From: Dipteronia dyeriana | Lineage: Eukaryota > Streptophyta > Magnoliopsida > Sapindales > Sapindaceae | DNA length: 64,000 bases | Reading direction: 5' to 3' | Assembly (NCBI GenBank): GCA_032871835.1 | Contig: CM065297.1 | Coordinates: 60,189,253-60,253,252, forward strand | In this document: positions 32,274-45,960 of the stretch, one piece after another | Layout of the letters: every line of letters starts with the position of its first letter | Position numbering within the stretch: the stretch's first letter is position 1 | Position numbers and translations under genes: made by a program | Notes under the pieces: generated by a model | Told to the model about the DNA's origin: nothing | The model's input: only the letters and a program-made list of their open reading frames with translations | Databases searched by the model: none

Positions 32274-34075
32274 TTGTTCTTGTGAAATAAGATTCTATAT
32301 ACATACAACAAAAGTGAGTGAAAGACAAAACAAACATAAGAGTCACAAATATATAAACACAATGACATATGACTTAAGAATGAATCATCATGCAAGACAA
32401 AGATAGTGAGTAATATCTTACAAGTATAATTAGTCAAAATATGCCAACATGTAACAAAATGAAGCATGTGAACATATCATAAAAGAGAACAATGTCTAGC
32501 ATACAATGCTCCCCCTTGATAAATGCTATAACTAAAATTCATGATAGCATAAGATTCACAAAGATGTTCACAACGATGTTCAGACAATCACACATTCAAA
32601 CAATTTGAAAAAAAAAATCAACAAAATAAGCTTCGTATGCTAAGAGAGATACACAAAGATTTTTCAAGTTTTCTCATAATTCTTCAACAATTGCAAAGAT
32701 ATCATCATACTCATAAACAAAGTTTGTGTGTGAGAGATATACTTCAAATATATATCAAGAAGTAGTTTGATAATCAACATGCAAACAATTTCCAACAACT
32801 ATTCATCTTAAGCTTTTTCCATAAAAAGTCAAACCGATTATCATCCGGAATTTTTTACCTTTAAGAGAATAGATTTCAACACATGAGCGAGTGTGTGCAT
32901 GTGGCTCGTCATCCCATTTCTATTTTTCAACCCGAGCTCATTTGATTTTCAACTAAACTCCTTCTTAAACCTTCCTCCTTTTCTTTTTAGGCTTTGAATC
33001 AAAGTTTTTTTTTATGAATTCCTTTCAACACTTCTTTGATTTTTCCATTTTTTTTACATAAACAAAATTCACTTCATGATGGCTTTCACTCATCACAATG
33101 GTGTAGCTCTTTCTAACATTGGGTAGCTTTCACAACCAATGTGTGTAGCCCTCTTCATGAAGGTACTCGTTGAGTTCTATGTAATTGCCGAAGCAAAATG
33201 GATACTAACCAAAGGTCATTTTAAATGTACTTAAGCACAAAAACTTCAAGGTGTATCCAATGTTTACATATTAGTAAACTAAACCTACTAGCAAAACATA
33301 TAAGAGAAGCATAGTGAAAATTTTAGAAAACCATGATTTTATGGCTCATAAGCACATGATCTAAGAGCAATAAGTATAGACTTATTCAAGATCATTACTT
33401 CTCTAATGAGTAGCTTTCAAAGAATATGAAGCTCATATTTTAAAAGTAATGCCACTCAATATACTATACACAAACAATCATCAAAGATAAGATCAATGTG
33501 AACAATATCACTATTAGATCCTAAAATAGCAAATGTCAATGAGAACCATATGTATGCTATACAAAAATTCTCTAATATGACATGCAATGAGTTGTATGTC
33601 AAAAATTGAGTCAAAGGATGGATATCTAAGAGAACATGCATTAGAGTATAAAGATACCTTTTTGCACATTATATTCACCAAATATCATACTTCCGCCCTT
33701 TTTATGAGCACTCTTGCCTTGAATGTCCTCATGACACCAAGTTGACGATGTTTCACAACAAGAGTATAAAAAGCATAATATCTCAACTCAATCAACACAT
33801 ATAACAAAAGAACTTCTTCAAAGTTAATCAATAAATTTTGACCATCATAACAATCATGATGTGAGATAACCAAGTTCATATCAATACATGGAGTATTCAA
33901 AGCTAGTAAGCAAGAATTCTCAACACAATTGATATATAGCCTCAAAGCTATCTCACATGTGCTTCTTATTTTAGTGATAAGAGCACTCACCCTTGAACCA
34001 CTTGTTCTTGGGTGTACCTACACAAACATTTCCAATATCATCCTTGACAACAATGTTAAATCTAGAGTAAAGTCC
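32274..34075 (-). other. Long AT-rich internal stretch of element A with no pol
   Basis: About 1.8 kb between gag and the accessory ORF. No protease, integrase, RT or RNase H motif is visible in any minus-strand frame. The longest frame (33685-33990, 101 codons) has no known motif. This is the basis for calling A non-autonomous. Confidence 0.5.
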
Positions 34076-36001
34076 TTAAATGACTTGATTAACAAGAATA
34101 TAATTAACACACTCTTCCTTAACATTTTCAACATAACCTTTGTCAAGTTGAACAAGATTAGAATTCTTTCTACTCCATAACTTTTTCTCATGCTTAGCAA
34201 TATTATCATGTTTCTCAACTTTTAAGGCCTTAGCATGTTCAAGTTGAAGTTTAATCTCCTTATCCCTAGATTCATTTCCTAATTTGCATTTTTCAATATA
34301 TTTATAACACCTAGGCTTAATGTGAACTATTGTGTCACAATAATGGCAAATTGGAATAAAAGATGAGATTGTACCTTTTGGAGTTGAACTAGCTTCACTA
34401 GGAGTTTGCAAAGATACCTTGTTTGCCAACTTCTTCTTGGTTTTTGATCTTCTCTTCTTGTGTGGTTTCTTATCAATCATGACTTCATCAAAGTGTGTAG
34501 GAAGTGGTGCTTCCAAGAGCTCCTCTTCAACTACCAAGTCGTCTTCACCACTATGAGAGTTAACAAGATTCCTAACACTAGACACACTAACCGAATCATT
34601 TACTAAATCCTTGATAGCCTCCTTAGTCCTGTCTATTTCTTCAATCAATTCTTGTTCTCTCTTCTTCAAAGAAAATATCACATTATCCTTCTCAAGGTTT
34701 ATCATTTCAAGTTCTCTAAACTTCTTCATAATATCACATTTCTCACTATACGTGTAACAACCACAAACTCATCTAGTTGTTTCTTGAGCATTGTCTCTAT
34801 CTTCTTTAAGCTTTTCTATCTTTTTCAACAACTCAAGATTAGTAGGAATGGAATTAGAGCTTTCAACATGATTTGTATCAAGGTTCTTGTTCAAAGATAT
34901 TGTACCATTAACATCTAGTGAAGAATGAGAAGCCGTTAGAGCTACAAAGTTGTTCACCAACTCTTCATCACTTGAAGACTCACTACTAGAGCTCTCATTG
35001 TCACTAGAATTATCATCACTCTAAGTAGCCACCAACACTTTGCCTTTCTTGTCTTTCTTAGATGGCTTCTTGGTGCACTCACTAGCAAAGTGACCAAAAC
35101 CTTGACAATTATAGCATTGGACCTCTTTCTTGTTCATGGCTTGACTATTCTTCATAATTCTTGGAGATGGTGTTCACTTGACTCCTTTTTTCTTAGAAGA
35201 CTTGCCTTTAGGATTGGCATTCTTCTTTAGAAACTTCTTGAACCTTCTAACCAAGAGTGCCATTTCTTCATTTTCATCATCACTCTCCTCCTCAATAGCA
35301 TTTAGAGTGATTCCCTTACTCTTGATCTTTGGCTTCAAGCACATCTCATAAGTTTGGAGAGACCTAAGCAACTCATCAATATTCATACTATCCACATCCT
35401 TGCTTTCCTTAATGGTTGTCACCTTTGATTTGAATCTCTTAGGGAGAGACCTAAGGATTTTCCAATTTAAACGCTCTTTTGAGATAGGTACTCCAAGTGC
35501 TTGACATTGGTTAGCTATATTAAGAAGCCGGAATTGGAAGTCTTCAAACTTTTCTTCCTCACCCATACTTAAACCTTCAAATTGTGATGCCAACATTTGA
35601 AGCCTCGATTTCTTCACCGCTAAGGTTCCTTTATTAGTAACTTGGAGAGTATCCCAAGCTTCCTTTACGGATTTAAGATTTTGAATGTAGGAGAATTGAT
35701 GCCCATCAACTCCTCCAAAGATGGCATTCATAGCACGATGGTGCCATTTATCAACCTCAAACTCATTTGTTGTTCATTCACTCATTGGCATGAGTATCAT
35801 GGTTTCATCCTCTAAAACCTTAGTAGGAGAACTATAACCTTCTTCCACTACCATCCAAGCCCTCTTATCAATAGAGCGAATGTAAGCTTTCATCCTCAAC
35901 TTCCAATACCCATAGTTAGTGCCACGAAGTAATGGTGGCCTAGTATTTGAGGCTCCTTCCGCCATTACATCATCTTGTAAACCCATGACTTCAAACGCCA
36001 T
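34076..36001 (-). pseudogene. gag: Copia-type gag of element A, two zinc knuckles
   Basis: Starts at ATG 36001, 57 bases after the primer site (MAFEVMGLQDDVMAEGAS). The region PPLLRGTNYGYWKLRMKAYI followed by SVKEAWDTLQVTNKG and FRLLNIANQCQALG is the plant copia gag domain (UBN2/DUF4219 type). A single TGA after MILMPMSE interrupts it. Later parts hold the zinc knuckle CYNCQGFGHFASEC (near 35070-35130), an acidic-serine tract, a coiled-coil-like stretch (EMINLEKDNVIFSLKKREQE) and a second knuckle CHYCDTIVHIKPRC (near 34320) whose glycine is changed. Stops also follow KKGVK and AQETTR. Total about 640 codons. It would form virus-like particles, probably using pol from another element. Confidence 0.75.
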
Positions 36002-36057
36002 ATAAAACAGCGTGAAAGTATCACCCCGGACTCACACTGAGTGCAATCTAGTGTCCT

Positions 36058-36069
36058 GTTTTGATACCA
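36058..36069 (-). promoter_or_regulatory. Primer binding site of element A (variant initiator-Met type)
   Basis: The minus strand reads TGGTATCAAAAC just after the LTR end. It keeps the first eight bases of the standard TGGTATCAGAGCC site and departs after that. Confidence 0.6.
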
Positions 36070-36071
36070 AT

Positions 36072-38671
36072 TGAAAATACAATCACGGTTAAATGCTCAA
36101 GGCTAACCTAGAGAGGGGAAGAATAGGTTAGACACCTTTTTCGACTCCCTTAGAAACAAACAAAAGTTTGTCCCTCTAGATTGCTTGTATCACAATATAT
36201 ATATTAATTAAAGACAATTAATCAATATATAAACACAAGTAAAGTGTGATACAAATAAGTAATTGTAACACATACACAATCTATATTATAGAAAGGAAGT
36301 CAACATATATAAAGAGTTCTATCCACAATACAAATATAAGAGAGATAGGGATAGAGAAAAGTTGACACAAGATACAACGTGGTAAACCTCTGAAGAGGAA
36401 ACATCCACGGGCTAGCAGCCATCGACAAACAAAATCCACTACTAGATAAGACAAGTCCAATCTCTCAAGTGACCTCTTCACCTAGAAACTACCCTCATAT
36501 CCTACTCTAGAAGTTGTCGCCCTATGCTCAACAATCTGAGGCATCACACCTCTTGTCAAGACTTCCTTGCTCACCTTATCTGGATCCTCACGACCCATGG
36601 CAAGACTTCTTGCTCAACTAAGTCCTCATGACTCTAGTCAAGACTTCCTCGCACACCAATCCAAGTTCTCATAACTTTAGGCAAGACTTCTTTCTCGACT
36701 ATCCAAGGCTTCACACCTCTAGCCTAGACTTCTTGCTCGACAATCCAAGGCTTCACACCTCTTGTCAAGACTTCTTGCTCAACACCATAGGTCTCACACC
36801 TATTGTCAAGACTTCCTTCTCACAAGGCATCTAGGTGATCATGAATGTAAAATGCAAACAAGCACTCAACATAGAATGCTATGATCAACACATCCTATGG
36901 AAAATACTAGACATGAGCATGAATGCACAAATCACATATAGTCTAGTTTATCATGCATGTGTAATCAATCTAGATTATGTAAGATATGTTCAATATTAAT
37001 CACAACCTAGATACATGCATAGATTTAAACTTTAATAACAATATATGTTCAATAAATCACAAGATCAAGTTTAAATCATGCAAACCTAAAACATGCTAAA
37101 AATCATATGACAATGTCAACTAGATTTAAGCTAAAGTTCTAGAGCACATTCCTAATCATAGATTCATCCAAACACAAGAATAGCTCAAAAGAACATAAGC
37201 ACATATATTATGTGAGAATTTCAGCCAAGAGAACCTAATACATGTGAGGAACTATTTTTCTCAAAATCAATCAATCAAAGATCATCAAATAGTCCTAGAA
37301 TTAAAGCTAGCACAATACAATCCCAAACATGTGATAACATAGGCAAAATCAAAACCTAACTCAACATGTATGATTTCAATTGAAACTCAATCTAGCTTTG
37401 AAAATGTTCAAAACACAGATCAAAACACTCACAATATACAAATATATGTAAAAGAAGAAAACCCAAGGCAATTGACCAAGTTTTAAAAGAAAACTTTGAG
37501 AGAAAATCAATACCTTAGTTGATTTAAGTGCAGTCCCGTTTTTGTATCATTAGACAATAAAAACAGCAGTAAAATTAACTTAAACTTTCAGAGAAAAGAT
37601 AGAGGATGAATAGATGAACACTCTCAACATTGGATCACTCAAATCAAAGTTCAAATGAAGAAGTTATGGTGTTTGGAAGGTGAGAAAATTTAGAGAGAAA
37701 ATTTCTGCACACTTGTTTGAATTTCTTCTTAGAATGAAATGTAAGAGGGAAAGAGATTATAAAGGAGAGGGATAAGAATGATGCATGAAATGAAAATTTT
37801 GCCCTTAACTGCCCAAGCATGCTTGCTACCCGAGATGGCACATGGGCATCTCGGGGCAGCAAGCATTCTGTCCCGAGATGTCCACGTGCCATCTCGGGAA
37901 AGAGTGCTTGGATGCACTTCTTTTCCTCTCGCGCTCCCTTCGAGTTCTTCGACCGTTCTCCAGCCTCTTAGCTTGGAATTTGAATCCGTTTGTGGATTAC
38001 AAACTGTAACTCTCACACGGACATGGACATATAAGATACTCAACCTAGAAAATAATAATTCGACTCAATATACGAAGACGAAGACAATGTATGAAACATG
38101 AATTGAAAGTGTAGTATCTTTTGACTTAGAACTTGAAATCAATAGTATGAGTAACCGAAATGACTGGAACTCAATCAAGAATGATTTAAGACTAAATCCA
38201 AGTTTGAAATCCATGTTATATCAAACATATACACACACAAACACATTTCACACTAGAATGCACACTACATAGAGATAGTCTCCAAGCATGCATTTTCCAA
38301 AACATGTTATTTCCATACCAATGCATGAGCATTCATCTTCAAGTATGTGAATGTGTTATACATGGTGCACAATGATGCAGGGACACATATGAATGAATTG
38401 TATGTTTGTGCCTATAATGGTGCACAATGATGCAGGGACACAAATGTATGATATGTGTGTGTGTGCCTAAGCCTTGTAAGAGAAAGATAAGGTCTTAGTA
38501 TACCTTTGTAGAACCATATTGCATCTTTTCTCTTGAAGACTTAGAACTTGCTTTGACTTGTTGTTTCTTTTTCCTTGAAGCTTGAATCATCATGAATTTA
38601 AACAACTAAATCATTACAAGTAAACATCATTTTGATATGGAATTAATGCCAACACAAACTAAAACCTAACA
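36072..38671 (-). repeat. 5' LTR of element A (minus strand)
   Basis: About 2.6 kb, from TGTTAGGTTTTAG (38671) to GTATTTTCA (36072), followed by the primer site. It holds the palindrome pair at 37829-37905, a TATA-like box near 37751-37762, the 45-bp array (36520-36830) and the stem-loop CCTC-TTCA-GAGG (36387-36398). It is nearly the same length as the plus-strand LTR at 6-2587. Confidence 0.85.
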
Positions 38672-40678
38672 ATTATAATTGTCAAAAGTAAATAATCATA
38701 AGGTCAAAAGACTACAAGAAAAGAAGAATTGTTCATACATCTAGATATGTATGAGGTAGACACAATTCTTTAGTTAGTCTTGAATAATATTCACAACTTA
38801 AGATAAAGGTTGGACGCATTTATCTTGTCAAAGTTGTAGATTATTTTGCTAGCATTTGAGTGGGATCAAATGTGTTATGATGAGTCTAAAATTATCAATG
38901 TGTGGTGTCTTTAGGCAAAAGAATCTAGTGCACTCGGTGCATTGAATTGGATCACGGTGAAATACTTTATCTTGAACCGTCAATGGATAAAAGTTTTCAT
39001 TTGAAGACATTCAGAGAGTCTATCTCAATCTTGAGATAAATGATAGACTTATGGTTGCAATACGCTTATATAGCATATTCTTTCCTCGATAGTTTGGTGG
39101 TATGAATTTGTTAATTGATTGAGGACTTTATTTATAGATATGGACATCGTGGCTCCATTTATTAAATGAGAGTAGAATATCATCATATGGATATTTTGAG
39201 GTATTGGATATTAAGTCTTAATGTTAAGTTTTCAATAGTGTCTATTGAAATATGGCTTCTGGACAAGTCAAAATATCCAAGTTCAAAATGTGGTCATGAG
39301 TAAATATAGTAACTTTGACAGCTATAGGTGGTCTATGAGCTCTTGGCGATTACTGGTATTCTTCTCGAGGACACACTTCTTCATTAAGATTGTCTGGGGT
39401 ATGAATGAGCAATTTTAACTTATTCTATCTTTATTTAAGAGTTCAATTTTAGTTCTTTAGTGGAATGAACTAAAATTAATAGATCGGACCTAAGTGAATC
39501 ATTTGTAGATTGTGATTAGGTTATGTCTATTGGAGCTTAAATTTAGATAGCCCGCCAAGATCCTTAATTCACATGAACTTGCATGGATCACTTGATATAT
39601 TCTACTGGACCAATTTATAGGTCTATCTGGAATTGTATTAAGGTATGTGGACTTATTTCTTTTAGTAAGAATGGGTCTAGTTCACATGTGGACTTTTTAT
39701 TTAAGTCCAGTGGATTTAATAAAATAAGAAAAATAATATATATGCCCATTTGTGGTCTTGGGAGGCAAGGCTATGTATATTAGCTTAATATATTGTTTTT
39801 TATTTTATTATTTAATTAAATGGAAATTTATTAATTTGTTAATTAATTAACTATTTAATTAAAATTCAAAATATTTTTCCTAGTAAGAGATGTTCTCCTA
39901 GACTCGTATTGTTGTTGGTAATATGATAAGTATCAAATACTATATTTGATAAGTAGATAAATAATAGGAATTTATTTATCTAGTCAAATTAGGAAGTATT
40001 TTATTTCTATTAGGACTCTAATTGACAATTGGTCAAATTAAGAAGTTTTTGATTTAGTCACTATTTAGTTTATATTCAATAATTGGTTATTGAATAATTA
40101 CACTATTTGAGTCAGATTAGGAGTCTTGGTGTGTAAAATAAATCCTATTTTTAAGAGGATTGAATCCAAATTTTTATAGGAGTCTCGGTGAAGTGGAAAT
40201 CCTCTTTCTAGGACGATTTTCGGCTACCTATATATACTCCTATAAAGAATTTTGACCAAGACCTAATTTTTGGTGTGAGAAGTTGTTTTTTTATAGCTTA
40301 AAAAAAAAGACTTCGTCCAACTCATAGATATTGTGTATTGAATTCGGCCAAGGAGATGAGAAAAGAGGAACTTTTTGTTTTCGATAGTGCACTAGTAGCC
40401 TTTACATCCAAAGGTTTTGTGTACAACATCGAATCAAGGTTCACGTGAGTTTAAATCAAATAGATTGATAATTCACAAGTGATCAGACGTTCTTGGGTTT
40501 TCTCTTGGAGGATTATTATGACTAAAAAAGAGGAAGATTTTATTTGTTTTTAACCTTAGGTATACAATTAAATGAAACGGAACTCACACTTCTAGGTGAT
40601 TCACGTTCATGATTGGATTGGAAGATCTTACGGATTCAATTTGATGCTGGTTCAATCGTTAAGAAATTAAAAAAAAAT
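38672..40678 (+). repeat. 5' LTR of copia element C3, left piece
   Basis: Matches the C1 LTR from about 110 bases in (AATTGTCAAAAGTAAATAATC) up to the GTTCAATCGT stretch. The start is lost at the junction with element A. The right piece continues at 56501 after element E. Ends in an A-run (about 40668-40676) where E begins. Confidence 0.75.
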
Positions 40679-41532
40679 ATTGACGTCGATTTCTTGATGG
40701 ATGAGAAAGTCAACAACGTTGAATTTCGTTATGACCTGTCAAAAGAGAAAGAGAAAGAGAATGTAATGTGATCAATTACGACACGAGTTTACATGGTAAA
40801 AATTCGGTGATCAGAGAAACGTCCACGGGTGATTAACTGCGCAACCAAGCCAAATCCATTATTTAATAATAATGAATTACACCACTCGATCTCTCTTGCC
40901 TCTCTCTTGAGTCTATCCTTCTACTTTTTCTATATATCTTTTTTATTGAGATTATGGGTCTATTTATATGTGTATGGAACCCTAATCCATGTTGTACAAG
41001 TAAGAAAAAGAATTTGTATTATGACCGGTTGCTTGTTGGAGTCATCTTTATCTTCTTTCCTATTTTTGAGATCTTTTAACTTGAATAAGAATCTTTGTGG
41101 GACTCTAATTACACAATCTGATTTAGGATTTACATTCCTAATCGACATGCAATCTTCTAGAATAACAGAGTTGTTGCTTGACTTGGAATCTGTTTCCTAT
41201 TTGGCGTTTTATTCTTCTAGAAACTCTCTTTGATACGGATGTCTTGTATATTGGAGCATGATTCTCGATTCACCTATGTGTGTTAATCGTTTGCTGGATT
41301 TCTTTATTCGGGTTCCCATATTCTCCCGAGTAGAACATAATGTGCTAAGTACTCTATCCCGAGTATAACATAATGTGTTAAGTACTCAGTCCCGAGTAAG
41401 ACATAACGTGCCGAATAACCGTGTTAAAACTTACTCAGGTTCTTATTCCTTTGTGATGTCTTGAAGGGTATCTTCTAGATGCCAACTCCGTTGCCCATCT
41501 GGCAATTTTTTAAGGGATTGTCCTACTTGTCA
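40679..41532 (-). repeat. 3' LTR of Tat-like gypsy element E (minus strand)
   Basis: Begins TGACAAGTAGGA at 41532 on the minus strand and ends GACGTCAA at 40679, about 854 bases. Its partner is 55651-56500. By eye the two differ at many scattered positions, so E is not a recent insertion. It contains a three-unit TCCCGAGTA...ACATAATGTGCTAAG array (about 41325-41430). Confidence 0.8.
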
Positions 41533-44009
41533 TGTAGGGAAAAAACGGTTTAGAAACACAACGGAAGCATGAGAAAAAAATGAGATTAGGGTTTGCGTAT
41601 AAAAAAAAATCCCTTTTATGCAACGAGAACCTTAACCCTAGATTAATTGATGTATAAAAAAGTATCGTACCTTTTTCGCGTGACGATTGAACAAGCGTCG
41701 AATTGATTCCATAAGATCATCCAATCCAATCATGAACGTGAATCACCGAGGAGTGTGGGCTCCCTTTCTTTAAATTGTATTCCTGAAGATGGAGACAAAG
41801 CAAATATCTTTTCTTTGTTCGTTACAAATATCCTCCAAGAGAAAAATCCCAGAACGTTCGGTCACTTGTGAATTATCAATCAATTTGATTGTAACTAGCG
41901 TGAACCTTGATTTGATGTTGTACACAAAACCCTTTTGATGTAAAGGATATTAGTATACTATCGAATACAAAAATGTTCCCCTTTTTTCTCTACTTCGCCG
42001 AATTCACACACTAATGATTAGAGATGATCGAATTTTGTCTAGAGTAAAAGCATATTTTACTCCCTCATAATTCCTGTGATGGCCAAAACTTTTTCTTTCT
42101 CAAATAAAGCTTGACCGAAATTACCTCTAATTGCCTTAGGGCTAGCCGAATTTATCATCCACATATATATAGGTTCATAAATCCTTTCCTAAGAAGGATT
42201 CACTTGGTTGGCAAGAATCCTTTCCTTAGGTGGATTTATTTGGTAGTTAGAATCCTTATCTAGAAGGAAATCTATCCTATCCTATATTATACATGTGATG
42301 AACGAAATTCCCTTGTTTGAAGTAGATTAGAGTGTTTAATCTCTCCTAATAAAGATTACTTGATGGACAAGAATCCTATCCTTAGGTAGATTAACTTGGT
42401 GGTTATGAATCCTTTTTAAATAAGAATTCTACCACTAAGTAGTTTTACTTGGTGATCAAGAATCCTTTTCCAAAAATAATTCTTTCCTACACCAAGACTC
42501 CTAATCCTACTCAATAGTGTGTTTGTAACCATACTAAAGACTTCCTAATTTGATTAGATAAATAACTCCTTTTATTTATCTACTTATCAAATATAGTCTT
42601 TAACATTAACTATACTACCAACAATAGTATAGTTTTAGGAGACCATCTCCTAATAGGAAAAGATTTTGACTTTTAATTAAATAATTAATTAATCAACAAA
42701 TTAATTAATTTCCATTTAATTAAATAATAATAAAATAAAAATAATATATTAAAGCTATTATCCATAGCCATTGCCGCTCATACCTAGTATAAAGGCCATA
42801 TATTATTTTTCTCATTTTATTAAATCCATTGGACCTAAATAAAAAGTCCACATGTGAACTAGACCTATTCTTACAAAAAGAAACAAGTTCACATGCCTTA
42901 TTACAATTCTAGATGGACCCCTATTGGTTCGGTAGAATATATCAAGTGATCCATGCAAGTTCGTGTGGATTGGGGATCTTGGCGGGCTATCTAAATTTAA
43001 GCTCCAATAGACACAACTCAATCACAATCAACAAACGATTCACTTAGGTCCAATCTATTTAATTTTAGTTCATTCCACTAAAGGACTAAAATTGAACTCT
43101 TAAATAAAGATAGAATAAGTTGATGTTACTCATTCATACCCTAGACAACCTTATTGGAGAAAGTGTATCCTCGTGAAGAATACCAGTAATCGCCAAGAAC
43201 TCATAGACCACCTATAGCTCTCCAAGTTACCATATTTACTCATATGACCACCTTTTGAACTTGGATATTTTGACTTGTCCAGAAGCCATGTTTCAATAGA
43301 CACTATTGAAAACTTAATGTTAAGATTTAATATCCAATACCTCAAAACATCCATATGATGGTATTCTACTCTCATTCAATAAATGGAGCCACGATGTACA
43401 TATCTATAAATGAAGTCCTTTATCGATTAACAAATGAATACCACCAAACTATCGAGGATAGACTATGCTATATAATCGTACTCATTGATAGCTCAAATGA
43501 CAACACTTGCAACCATAATAAGTCCATCATTTATCTCAGGATTGAGATAGAGTCTCTGATTGTCTTCAAATGAAAACTTTTATCCATTGACGGTTCTAGA
43601 TAAAGTATTTCATTTTGATCATATTCAATGCACCCAGTGCACTAGATTCTTTTGCCCAAAGACACCACACTTTGATGATTTTAGACTCATCATAACACAT
43701 TTGATCCCACTCAAATGCTGGCAAAAGAATCTACAACTTTAACAAGATAAAGACGCCCAACCTTCTATCTTAAGTTATGAATATTATTCAAGACTAACTA
43801 AAGAATTGTGTCTACCTCATACATATCTAGATGTATGAACAATTCTTCTTTTCTCATAGTCTTTTGACCTTAAGATTATTTACTTTTGACAATTATAATA
43901 ATGAAACTATAAATGCTATAAGATTTGATAAACTAGAAATCACTTTATTCATATGAAAAAGATTGTTAATTACACTATTACACTCTTGCTATCGAGCATA
44001 ATCCTAACA
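41533..44009 (-). repeat. 3' LTR of copia element C2 (minus strand)
   Basis: About 2.48 kb from TGTTAGGATTATGCTCGATA (44009) to TTTTCCCTACA (41533). It is the only C LTR in the window complete at both ends. Its right side on the minus strand abuts the E 3' LTR exactly. Confidence 0.85.
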
Positions 44010-44023
44010 ATCTCCCACTTGCT
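44010..44023 (-). promoter_or_regulatory. Polypurine tract of C2
   Basis: The minus strand reads GCAAGTGGGAGAT directly before the LTR start and immediately after the pol stop codon. Confidence 0.7.
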
Positions 44024-45960
44024 CTATAGCAAATGTTTCATATCTCTCATCCCCATGTTCTCTAGATGCCCATCAAAACTCTTTTGAGGAAGAGGCTTTG
44101 TAAAGGGATCCGATAGATTTTCTGCTGACGCGATCTTGGTAATCGTCACGTCACCCCTATGCACAATTTCCCTTAGAAGATGATACTTTCTTTCAATATG
44201 TTTCCCTCTCTTATGACTTCTTGGTTCTCTCGAATAAGCCACTGCTCCACTATTGTCACAATAGATAGTGATCTGCTTATTCGCATCAGGAACCACTTCC
44301 AAGTCAATCAAGAATTGGCGGATCCAGATAGCCTCTTTAATAGCCTCGTATGCGGCAACATACTCAGTTTCCATGGTGGAATCAGCAATACAAGATTGCT
44401 TGATACTCCTCCATATGGATGCCCCTCCTACAATGGTAAACACAGGTCATGATGTCGATCTCCTGGAGTCAGAATCTGACTGAAAATCAGAATTTGTATA
44501 CCCAACGGGAATTAAATCCCCTCCAGAGTATACAAGCATATAATCTCTCGTTCTCCTTAGATACTTGAAAATATGCTTGACTACCGTCCAGTGATCAGGA
44601 CCAGGTTTCGATTGAAACCTACTAACTATGCCCACAGCAAAACAAATATTTGGTCTAGTGCAGAGCATTGCATACATGAGACTTCCAACTGCCGAAGCAT
44701 AAGGAATCCTACTCATGAATTTCTCTTCATGCTCATTCTTAGGAACTTGTTCCTTCGAAAGTTTGATTCCATGCCTGAAAGGTAACATACCTTTCTTGGA
44801 ATTTTGCATGGAAAACCTAGACAAGATTTTATCTATGTATGAAGCTTGGGATAATGCAATCGTTTTATTCTTTCTATCCCTTATGACTTGGATACCAAGA
44901 ATATAACTTGCTTCTCCTAAGTCATTCATATCAAATTGTTTTGCTAACCATTCTTTTATTGATGTCAATACACCTACATCATTTCCGATGAGTAATATAT
45001 CATCAACGTAAAGAATTAGGAAAACCAACTTGTCGCCTTTAATCCTTTTGTATACACAAGGTTCATCAAGGTTTTGAATAAATCCAAAACCTTTTACAGC
45101 TTGATTGAACCTTGTGTTCCAAGATCTGGATACTTGCTTCAATCCATATATGGATCTTTGTAACTTGCATACCCTTTCCTCTTGGCCCTTTTTAATGAAT
45201 CATTCTGGTTGCATCATATAGATGCTTTTATCAAGACTTCCATTAAGGAAAGCTGTCTTGATGTCCATTTGCCAAATCTCTAGGTCTAGAGATGCCGCAA
45301 TGGATAAGAGTATCCTAATGGATTTAAGCATGGCCACAGGAGAGAAGGTTTCTTCATAATAGATATACCTTCCTTCTGTGTATAACCTTTAGCTACCAAT
45401 CTAGATTTATAGGTTTCCACCTTTCCATCCATTCCTCTTTTCCTCTTGTATACCCACTTGCACCCGATGGGTTTTATCCCTTTAGGCAAGTCTACAAGAG
45501 AACAGACTTTATTTTTGAACATAGATTCAATTTCGGATTGCATAGCCTTTTGCCAATGGCGACTATCAACATCTTCCATTGCATCCTTGTATGTATAGGG
45601 ATCATCATCGTCCGAAAGATTCTTTACAGATTCTCCTAGACCGATATATCTCTCGGGTTGTCTAATAACCCTCCCACTACGACAAGGTATGGTAGATTGT
45701 TGATCTTGTATTGGTACGGAACTTACAATTGGGCTTGGTTGCGAAACCTCTTGTGGAATTGTATCTCCTAAAAGCTCATTTAGGACAATTCTACTTTTAG
45801 GCACAAAATTATTCATATAGTCCTCTTCTAGAAATTTGGCATTTGTCGAAACAAATACTTTAAGATCTGAAGGACTATAAAAATAATATCTTTTGGTTCC
45901 TTTTGGATACCCTACAAATATGCATGTTTCTGAATGGGACTCCATCTTATCTGTCTTTCC
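44024..45960 (-). pseudogene. pol: Copia reverse transcriptase and RNase H of C2
   Basis: Minus strand in three main frames. 45960-45286 holds the region up to the RT N-terminus (SRHWQKAMQSEIESMFKN, KPIGCKWVYKRKRGMDGKVE, RLVAKGYTQKEG). After a frameshift, 45142-44447 holds the palm with LYVDDILLIGND (catalytic YVDD), the thumb and RPNICFAVGIVSRFQ. A further shift leads to RNase H in 44443-44024: ADSTMETEYVAAYEA, IYCDNSGAVAYSREP and HLLREIVHRGDV. The order RT then RNase H after integrase is copia. It is the best preserved copia RT here, but cannot be made without frameshifts. Confidence 0.8.

Noticed and set aside
40829..41233. A 134-codon open frame and its parallel at 55988-56200
   Set aside because: Both are in the LTRs of element E, antisense to the element. 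No motif, and the second copy is shorter.
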